This document shows, piece after piece, positions 51,672-60,225 of a stretch of 64,000 nucleotides of DNA. Source of the DNA: Membranipora membranacea. Taxonomy: Eukaryota > Bryozoa > Gymnolaemata > Cheilostomatida > Membraniporidae. The notes below the pieces were generated by a model. It did no database searches and was not told where the DNA came from. It saw only the letters and a program-made list of their open reading frames with translations. The stretch covers positions 11,725,001 through 11,789,000 of the forward strand of contig OU612066.1 in assembly GCA_914767715.1 (NCBI GenBank). The letters are read 5' to 3'. Each line of letters begins with the position of its first letter. Position 1 is the first letter of the stretch. The translations under genes and the position numbers were made by a program.

Positions 51672-53420
51672 TCAACGTCTGGACTGTCGTCGGAATTCTG
51701 ACGCCCATGCACTCATCAATACTAATGCTTCATTCAGACCAACCCCTGATATACCGCATGTAGCCTGGATATGCCATTTCCTGGAATGAAAAGGCTAGAC
51801 ATGGCTGTGAACTGACCATTAACATAAGTATTTCTTTGTTTATGACATTTAGCCTTACACGTTGTGCCCATATGAGCTAACTACTCTGAGAGGTGAACAG
51901 CCAGGTGCCGATGGCCCGTCATTGAAGTCCATTTTAGTGATCACAGACATTTGAAAAAAAATGTTCAAATAATATATTATGGCGGACAGATTAGATAGCG
52001 TAATACTAGCTAAACCTAGTACAAAATTTGATACCATGGAACACTTTTCCTATATCAGGAAGTTTGAGGCGAGACCAAGGAGTTACTTCTTTGCGAAACC
52101 AAACTACCTAAAAAGTTGTCTTCCTGCTCAACATGATTGGACAACTTCGACTAATTCAATTGACAGATTTTGATGTAGAAGGGGAAGTGTTTGAGTTATG
52201 GTATTACAATGCAAATATTATAATGGCAGATTATCTTACCTGTCTTTTATCTCTTACAGATGAAGAGACTCAGCAATTTTTTCAAATGAAGCTGCATTTG
52301 GTAGGTCCTGCTTATTGGCTAGAACTATCAGCGGGAGTCCTCTGAAGTTATCTTGTAATATGTATGTTGACAAAACCTCGTATGATTCAGCCATTCGTTG
52401 GCGATCATTGCTGTCCACAATAAAAAATGTACCTGTTATAAAAAAACATTCACAGTTTGCACTAATAAGCTAGTATAAATTAATAAGTTCTTATAGATTT
52501 CACCGTTATTTCTGGGTTTAACATTACACGGATGCATGTATTGTTTACAGAGAAGTTATTCAAGTAAAATTATATATTGGTGTTATTAAGTAGCAGAATT
52601 TGTTGAATAACCACTTTATATGACATATGGTATGATATCGTCGGTAGAAAATTTTGTTTTTGTAAGGTGACAAAAACACTGACATAGAATGAGTGGTTCA
52701 GGGATTTCCTAATAACCCTATAATGCCAATATTGTTTTTTTTTCTTTGTTGCTTTTGCACAAAAATTAAACTCTGACCCTGCACCAATGATCGCACCTTA
52801 ACGACAGCCTTGATTAGCCAAGTTAGAGGCATCACTTAGCTTAATAGTAATGAGAACCAGTTGGTGGTTGCGGAGTGATATTGCAATGATATCGAGGCCC
52901 TTGATACATAGATATTTTAGTATCTCTCCGCTGCCACAGAGGGAACAAACTTGTTCACTCCTATTTTTAGCGCCTCACCTTGAGAATTAGCTATTTGATG
53001 CTCCCACAGTTCTCTAATCCTGCATCCCCCTCCAAATTCCCACAGAGTCAGAGACGTCCCTGTCCTACTGACTATTGTCTCCTCATTATATCCATTTGTA
53101 TGTATTGTAATTACAGTTTCTCCGAGTTTCAGCCGGTACATGATCGTTGTTTTGCCTGCAAAGTAGAAACAGTTTAAGCTTTTTTAACAACAAAGATGGT
53201 TGCAACTTTACCCAATGGCACACGTGTGTTTCTATCCACAGTAGGGTCATCTAAAACATTTTGATAACATCAATTAGGCCTTTTCGGTGATGTATCAGCA
53301 AATTATCAGCTCAATTGCTGGCATAGAAACAAGTCAATACTCACCAACTCCATCAAGTCCAAGTAATGCAACTTTATTATAGCCCCTGAACAGGTCCATC
53401 ATTGAATAGCCAGCGCCCAT
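51672..53420 (-). pseudogene. ARF-like GTPase copy B, with in-frame stop
   Basis: Exons: 53420-53345, 53155-52979, 52432-52240 and 51780-51672, with the same junctions and phases as its neighbours. It starts MGAGYSMMDLF, has P-loop GLDGVGKTT, switch I HTNGYNEETI, switch II WEFGGGCRIRELW (Asp to Glu and catalytic Gln to Gly) and NKQDLPNAA. In exon 3 a TAA at 52256-52254 replaces the Tyr codon found in the other copies (HL-Y-E/A/D-I), ending the product after 143 of 184 codons, before the guanine-contact SA-like motif. Exon 3 is also one codon shorter. Splice sites and the downstream frame remain intact, so inactivation is recent, the stop is a polymorphism, or it is a sequencing error. Confidence 0.85.
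52866..52960. repeat. Diverged relative of the 114-bp foldback element
   Basis: The right part (CCACAGAGGGAACAAACTTGTTC) matches the arm of the element at 30168-30281 with one substitution. The left part (GGTGGTTGCGGAGTGATATTGCAA) matches the opposite arm with a few differences. It sits in intron 2 of ARF-like copy B. A further fragment, GAACAAACTTGTTCTAG, lies at about 53481-53497, just upstream of that gene. Confidence 0.65.
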
Positions 53421-54560
53421 ACTGCAGGTTGTTCTTTCAAGGAGGGATGGGGAAGCCAACTCAAAATTTAGGCAGATTGGAACAAACTTGTTCTAGGAAG
53501 AGAGTAGGCGATTATCACCATCCAACCCTGGCTCTAATGAAGAGCCTATGAGCCTTTAAAGAGTCATAACTAATGCCGTGATAGATGGTTTCAAGTATTG
53601 CACACTTTTGACGCATGCTTGTAAGAGGAACTAGCAGGTCAACAAACTTAAAGTAACGCTTTACTACGCTTGTCACATCAGTATATTTGTAATTTTTGTG
53701 TTGCCAGTTACTGTTCCATTCCACTGCCTATCAATTCAAATGTTTAAAAATCGATTGCACAATCCAGTTAATCAATAAACAAAGGGTGAAGAGGGACAAA
53801 TATAATCAGAACTGATTTAGAAATCTATTTATGTAGTGATTTCATCATAGACAGAGTTCGATAAAATTGTAGAAATAACTTTTCTCATCAAAGGCTTTTG
53901 CACAAATCCATGTGACTTTTCAATATAACTTGGAGCAAAATGTATTATGATTTTGTGGGATGATTAGGTTTGCAATCATTCAAAAAAGGTTGTGTAGGAT
54001 TCACAAGGGTTTCAATAATAATGCTGACATGTTAATATGCTACATGAGTATTGTGAAAAATTGCAGGCTAAGATCCTTCTATATCTATATATTTAGCACT
54101 CTTCTGTCATACAAAAATAATTTGGATGGACGGATTAGAGAATTTGGGATGCATGTTCCCAGGGCAGATGTGCCTGATACTAGCTAAGAAAAATAGTGTC
54201 CAATTTATATTTCTGATGGTCCAGAAAGAGGTTGTATATATTCCGCTTCAAAATGCATAAAATCATAATAGTCAAAGCTCTAATATCCTACAACTTCATC
54301 CAGAAAAAAAACCATTCATTCTACTGTGAGAAATCACAGTAAAAAAGTAACTTTGAAGCTAATATCCACAGGACATGGATCGGAAAATGTATTTTTTTGT
54401 ATTAAAGTTGCAAAAGTAACGCACATAAAAACTGATAGAGGTTTTTCTACTCTTCTGTACCCAAATTTCAAGTCAATCTGAAAATCTGAAAGTACATCTG
54501 GTTAAGGTCTTAAGTTTAAGGTACGCATCTTATTATGTCTCCCCTTTCTGCTTTTTCCCA
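53421..54560. other. Spacer between ARF-like copies B and C
   Basis: Contains the copy B promoter side, with a foldback-element fragment near 53481, and the 3' end of copy C. No recognisable exon; the open frames here look like chance. Confidence 0.45.
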
Positions 54561-56348
54561 TCAACCTTTATACTGTTGCTGTTGTTTGTACTCTGACCCC
54601 CATGCGCTCATCAAAGCTAAAGCTTCATATAGACCAACTCCTGATATACCACATGTAGCCTGGATATGCCATTTTCTAAAATTTAAAACATAATCTGAAA
54701 GTATTAGCATGTTAATGAATTAGTTCTTGGCATAGGTTTAGTTATAGAAAACAAACGTTTGCATTCATTCCATGTCTGGTTTGATATTGTGCTATATGCA
54801 GTTGTCTTCTTTCTTGACATAGTTTTCTGCTGCTCCAAGATACCACCGGCGCAGCAGTGGAGTGGTTCAATATTCGCTACTAAACTGTAATGCAAGATCC
54901 TAGCAAAAACCTGTAAGCCGCAAGGATTAGAATTGCGGACTGTTTTACCTGTCTTTTATCGCATACAGCTGAAGAGCCTCAGCAATTTCTTCACATGAAG
55001 CTGCATTTGGTAGATCCTGTTTATTGGCTAGAACAATCAGCGGGATTTCTCGGAAGTCATCTTCATGTAATATATTCCTGGATAACTCTTCACCTGCCAA
55101 TTGCATTCGTTCACGATCATTACTGTCCACAATGTAAAATATACCTGTAAATGTATAGAACGTATGGAAAGTTATGATCATACTGATTCCAACATGCTAG
55201 GAGCTTATCCAACTCACTGTTGTCCAGGCTACATGGATATGTTATGAGTAAGAGAGTTGGAGAGTTTCGTCCTCATATCATCAAAATGAAATGGAAATAC
55301 ATAGGACTACCGGATTTCCTAACATTGGGCCAAAGTATGTTAGGAAATGCGGCAGTCCTATGTGAAACTAGATATACTTTTTGTGACAGTGTTGCTACAA
55401 GGCAAAGAGTGTGAGGGAGAGAGAGTCATGACTTATCCTCCACCCCCGATGCAACACACCACCCCCCCTCTCACCCCACTGAACAAAGCTTGATTACCCA
55501 CCTTGAGTACCGCCGGCATAGTGTCTCCACAATGGTCTTATTTTATCTCCTCCACCCACATCCCAGAGGGTGAGACGTGTCCCTGCTCTACTCACTACTG
55601 TCTCCACATTAAACCCTAGTGTCGGTATCACTTGTATAGATTCGCCCATCTTAAGTTTGTACAGGATTGTAGTTTTACCTAGAAAAATAACACAAATTTA
55701 CTTTTACAATTCAAGAGTCTTAAGCTATCTCTAAACGCTAAGGTTTTTACAGTATCTTTTACACAACCGGGAGATCAAAACGTGGCAGATATATGCTGCG
55801 CTAAGAACCCATCTTCATGCCTATTTGGCAACCAACGGTTGCTCGCATGGCATACGGTGGTTGCCAAATAGGCATCCGGTTGGCACACAGACAACCGTCA
55901 GATGCAAAATAGTCAGCCGTTTGCATAAAATACATCCAGACACCGATTTCACAGAGGCGGATGGGTTTGTAACAGAATAGGATGGGTTGGAGACACTCAT
56001 CATCAGGTTGACAAACCCATCCGGAGGCTAAAGTGTCAACTGGATGCTTATTTGGCAACCACCAGATGCTACGCGGACATACAGCGGTTGCTTAATATGC
56101 ATCCAAATGGGTTCGTAACAGTCACACTTTGAGATTGATACAAGGTGAAATGGATGGCCAGTTAGAACTGCCGGATGGGTATTTGTCATAATCCCTTTTA
56201 CAGAGATGTGTGGCGGATGGCCTTTTACCGGACACTACAGCGGCGCCACAACAGCATAACATGATTGAATAAATTGCTCACCTGGTGCGTCAAGCCCAAA
56301 ACAGACGACTCTTAGCGGGTCATCAAAAGTTGAAGTTCCCACTCCCAT
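54561..56348 (-). CDS. ARF-like small GTPase, copy C
   Basis: Exons: 56348-56282, 55678-55502, 55144-54949 and 54675-54561; 184 residues, close to ARF1. It is the least diverged copy. Gly2 is present (MGVGTST). The P-loop is GLDAPGKTT and switch [12 protein letters not shown]. Switch II is [17 protein letters not shown], standard for ARFs except that the catalytic Gln is Gly. [18 protein letters not shown] and [20 protein letters not shown] are intact. The C-terminus is [10 protein letters not shown]. With every other nucleotide-contact motif preserved it should bind GTP, but hydrolysis should be slow or depend on a GAP that supplies the missing group. Introns 1 and 2 carry hairpin insertions. 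Confidence 0.92.
55299..55363. repeat. 65-bp hairpin in intron 2 of copy C
   Basis: Two 27-bp arms (55299-55325 and 55337-55363) pair with about two mismatches around an 11-nt loop. The arms contain CATAGGACT and TTTCCTAACAT. The equivalent intron of copy A lacks it, although the flanking text is alignable (GTGTTGCTACA..GGCAA.GAGTG), so it is an insertion younger than the duplication. Confidence 0.7.
55817..56225. repeat. Inverted and scattered repeats in intron 1 of copy C
   Basis: An 18-bp inverted pair (ATGCCTATTTGGCAACCA at 55817-55834 and its complement at 55858-55875) is followed by a third copy near 56043-56062 (GATGCTTATTTGGCAACCAC). The whole stretch is dense in GGATG/CATCC words, at least ten in about 350 bp. 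It looks like a decayed compound foldback or tandem element. Translated frames here are artefacts of the repeat. Confidence 0.6.
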
Positions 56349-57242
56349 GCTGCTTGTTTTCCTCAAATACAGATTTAGTAGACTTGTGTACCTAGCAGTC
56401 CCAGTTAGAGAGCAGCTGAGTGGCTGTATCTGTCAGGTGGTGGAACCTTAGTGTCTTAAGTTTGTCAGACGACATGCTTTGATTCAGTGTTTGTAGTAGT
56501 GAGCAGTTAGCTGTATAAGGAAGTAATGAATGTTGTTTAGTAATGCAAGCTATTTGTAAGTTATGTGTTGGCATTAGGAAATGTGAATCATGATTTCACA
56601 GCTTGCTAAAGTTGAATAGAACCTTATCTAATGCAATGCTATCGTAGAGACAAATATACTAAATCTCATTGGCAGATATATTCATTGATCATAACAATAT
56701 AAGGATTGCCTTTATTGACCCTTCATAATTTATAGTGATGATACTACACCAAGATAGGCTAGCAGATTATTTTTTATTTATTATTTATTAATTGTGCCAT
56801 ACAACAAGGAACGATATGAAAGAAAACCATATATACATGAATTGTTTAACCAGGTGAAAGATGCCTATTCACATTGGCAATAAAGCTGGATTATTTTGAA
56901 AACACACATTTGGCAATTATCATTTATTAACCAATTATGACCAAAAGTGCCGTGAAATGAGGAAACTTTCATCAGAGTTTCTTCTGTTACCATGCACTAT
57001 ATTCCCATATGTCATCATATGTCCCATATGTCATCAGAGCTAGGAGTAAGGTGTTGGATTTTTTGCGAGTCTGATATTTGGCGATGCTACTTGACAAGGC
57101 AACCTATGCCGATTTTATTTTGACGGGGAATGACGATGTACTGGCAGTCAACATCTTTCCCTGAGGACTGCCTCCACTTATCACAAGTCTTTCTTCTTCC
57201 TTTCCTAAGTATCTGACTTTCTGTTATATCCGTATTATCCCA
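56349..57242. other. Spacer between ARF-like copies C and D
   Basis: Holds the copy C promoter region, including the duplicated flank at about 56456-56635, and the 3' end of copy D near 57243. No other gene was seen. Confidence 0.5.
56456..56635 (-). repeat. Duplicated upstream flank, copy C
   Basis: Homologous by eye to 50401-50585 and in part to 58888-58998. It includes TTTGTCAGAC, GATTCAGTGTTT, AAGGAAGTAATGAATGTTG and TGAATCATGATTTCACAGCT. It marks the promoter-side end of the tandem duplication unit. Confidence 0.75.
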
Positions 57243-58788
57243 TCAACCGCTGGACTGCTGTTTGAATTCTGACGCCCACGTGCACATCAAAGCCAACACT
57301 TCATTCAGACCAACCCCTGATATACCACATATAGCCTGGATATGCCATTTCCTGGAACAATAAAAAAGGAAAATACTAACTGAAACTGTACTTATGAGTG
57401 ATGAACAGCTAGGTGTTGATAGCTGGTCATTGAAGCACACTTTATTGATCATCGAGTTTTCAGAAAAAATATCAAATAATAGATTATAGAGGAATATAGA
57501 GGTTTAAATATATGGCCATTCAATGAAACCCCTCGCAGTTGCCTTCTTTCTAAACATGGTTAGACAACTTCGTATTAATTAAGATGACATATTATTATGA
57601 TATAGAATAGGCAAGGTTTGCGTTATGGATTATAAGGCAATGTTTAGAATGGCAGATTATCTTACCTGTCTTTAATATCGTACAGATGAAGAGTTTCAGC
57701 AATTTCTTCACATGAAGCTGCATTTTGCAGATCCTGCTTATTGGCTAGAACGATCAGCGGAATACCTTTGAAGTCATCTTGTAGTAATATATTTGAGGTT
57801 AATTCATCACCTGCTTCTATCATTCGCTCATGATCATTGCTGTCCACGACATAGAATATACCTGTTGAAATGCAAAATGACTTAGTTTACTTCGGTTTAT
57901 TCAATTGTCAGTTAGATATTATAGGGTTGACGAAAGTGGTAATGGACACGGTAAATTCAGTTTTATTGACAATCTACTGTTTGCTTTTGGGATTTAGGAA
58001 TGCCCTGACTGGGGTTAAGTTCTCTGCTAATCCTACCAGAGCATTGTGCAGGTGCGCAATTCTAAACACTGTGCAGACTGAATTCTTATTACCCAATCAA
58101 ACTCTAAAAGTTTAGTTGTCATTGTCCAAATGTAAAATCTGTAGTGGTGTTTTTGTACGTGCCAGCAGTGAGCCTACCTTGAGTGTTGTCTGCGTAATGC
58201 TTCCACAATACCCTAGTCTTATCTTTTCCGTTGATCACCCATAGAGTGAGAGGTCTCCCTTCCCTACTGACTACAGTCTCCACATTAAACCCTATTGTTG
58301 GTAACACACGGGCAGATTCACCCCACTTAAGTCTGTGCAGGATTGTAGCTTTACCTAAAAAGTAAAGCATATTGATTTACAGTATTATATGGCGGCCCGT
58401 AGCGACATATCGGCATGAGACAATGTGAGTTGTAGGCAGTCAACTCGAGATGAACTCGTGATGACAACTCCTAACTCGACGTTATACTGTTATCATCTCG
58501 AGTTGACAGACTACATCTCGAGTTGTCTCATCTTGAGATGTCACTATGGGCCGCCGTTGTATTTAGGTTTTAACGAGCATCATAGTTTACCAGCGTCTTC
58601 CAATGCCTACTACCTTTCCAGTATGACATCTATACAGCCAAGAAACACAAGCGATGTTTAACAAGATTGAATCAAGGAGTAACTCCTTGGTTGAATGAAT
58701 GCTCACCGGTTGCGTCAAGCCCAAGACATACAATCTTGAGCGAGTCATCTCCATACAACCTGTCAACCATTGAACTCACAGCTCCCAT
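57243..58788 (-). CDS. ARF-like GTPase copy D, nucleotide site degraded
   Basis: Exons: 58788-58707, 58354-58178, 57861-57666 and 57351-57243; 187 residues with an open frame and Gly2 (MGAVSSM). The P-loop is GLDATGKAT: the residue matching ARF1 Thr31, which binds Mg2+, is Ala. Switch I is normal (LPTIGFNVETV). Switch II is WVINGKDKTRVLW instead of WDVGGQDK: Asp67 is Val, Gly69 is Asn and Gln71 is Lys. [18 protein letters not shown] and [14 protein letters not shown] remain. The frame and splice sites are clean, so it may be translated, but normal GTP cycling is unlikely. It could be a GTP-independent scaffold or a decaying duplicate. Confidence 0.88.
58391..58555. mobile_element. 165-bp MITE-like foldback in intron 1 of copy D
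   Basis: The ends GGCGGCCCGTAGCGACAT and ATGTCACTATGGGCCGCC are inverted repeats with two mismatches, and pairing continues inward (ATGAGACAA, then GTCAACTCGAGATGA). The interior repeats the word CAACTCGAG several times in both orientations. It has no coding capacity. A target-site duplication could not be identified. Confidence 0.75.
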
Positions 58789-60225
58789 CCTGTATGAATT
58801 TAGACCTACACAGATAAGTTACAGTTAGACAGCAGATGAGTAGCTGTTTCCTGTATCATTCAGGTAATAGAGCCACAGTTCCTTTAGTTTGTCAGACTTC
58901 ATGCCATGATTCAGTGTTTATAATAGTAAGCTGTGCTAGTATAAGGAAGTATCAGCAGGTTTAGTCACATAAGCCTACATGTAAGTTATGCGTTGGAAAT
59001 TTTAATAATGAGTCTATAGTCATCAATTATTTGATTAGTTGCGTCATTATTACTCAGTCACCTAATTATGTTATTCAGTATCCCACCAATAAAATACAGT
59101 ACACTGATTGGCTTTACTAGACTGTTATAATTCATAGCTCATTGGTCGTACAGAGTAAACCCCAAAAATCTCTGTTTGTTTTAATTATTGAGTCATGTTA
59201 ACGTCATTTTCATACCTCAGGATGTATAGTATCAGATTTAGTTTCAGTTTTGGCCTTTGCACAGCGTCCAAAACGAAGCAAAATCAAGGTAGATAAGGCC
59301 GATTTTAGGGAACCTATTCAGATCACATTCATTTGGCCAAACAAAGTGGCGGCATGGCAACGCTACCATCAAGTACGTTGCTTCCAGGGACTGGGTGACA
59401 AGAAATATTTTCATGTGTTGTTTCCATTCTCTCTTTAATGTATTGTTAACAGCAGTTCTGTTGTCTATGCAAGGTTTTGATGATGTGACAATCACAACAA
59501 ATTATTATTTGTCTCTTCTCAGATACGATTCTTAGTGATGTACAAATGTGATCAATAAGCGAATCTTGATCTCATTTTTTACGTAATATGAAAGTTTTTA
59601 ACATATTTCTCTAGGAGCAATGATTTCTATTGATTCATTTTATGCTTATTTGAACTTTGTAGAATTGAAGAAAGGTTTGATTTGATTCTTTTTAATATCT
59701 ATACCCATTAAAAAGACTTCTATGAAGCCTATACAGTAAACCTGACTAGCTTGGGCAGGCTGTCATGGGTCAGGTCGGGTCCCCCCAACCAAACAAACTA
59801 CCCAGGCTAAAACCTGACAATGATATAAGAGACCCTATGAATGTTATATTTCAATTCAACGATACAGAAATCTTTACATCGGCAAATGAAAAACCTACAG
59901 ATTGTTAAAAAATAATCCTAGAAAAATTAATTAACATATTACTTTATGTATTTCAACAATGGGATTTTGTTTGCCTATACATAACAAAATATACATCTGG
60001 ATTATTTTGTGAAAACAGATAATTGGGACATTATTGTCGTAACTCCACTTGTGTCATGAAGTTCGAAACAGGGAATGCAGGGAATTCAGGGAAAAAATGG
60101 GGATCCTGACAAATGGTACATAGGGATAAACATTATTATAATATTTTCATTGAGAAGACATTATTTACTATGAGTCACAAATTTTCATAGACTACATATA
60201 ATAGAGAAATAATACATGTGTTTGT
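58789..60225. other. Spacer between ARF-like copy D and the secreted repeat protein
   Basis: 58888-58998 is the third copy of the ARF-cluster upstream flank. Near 59750-59815 there is a degraded element whose words (AGCTTGGGCAGGCTGTCATG and CCCAGGCTAAAACCTG) resemble the 18.7 kb palindrome and its partial copy. The right end should hold the 3' UTR of the secreted protein gene. No coding exon was seen. Confidence 0.45.
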
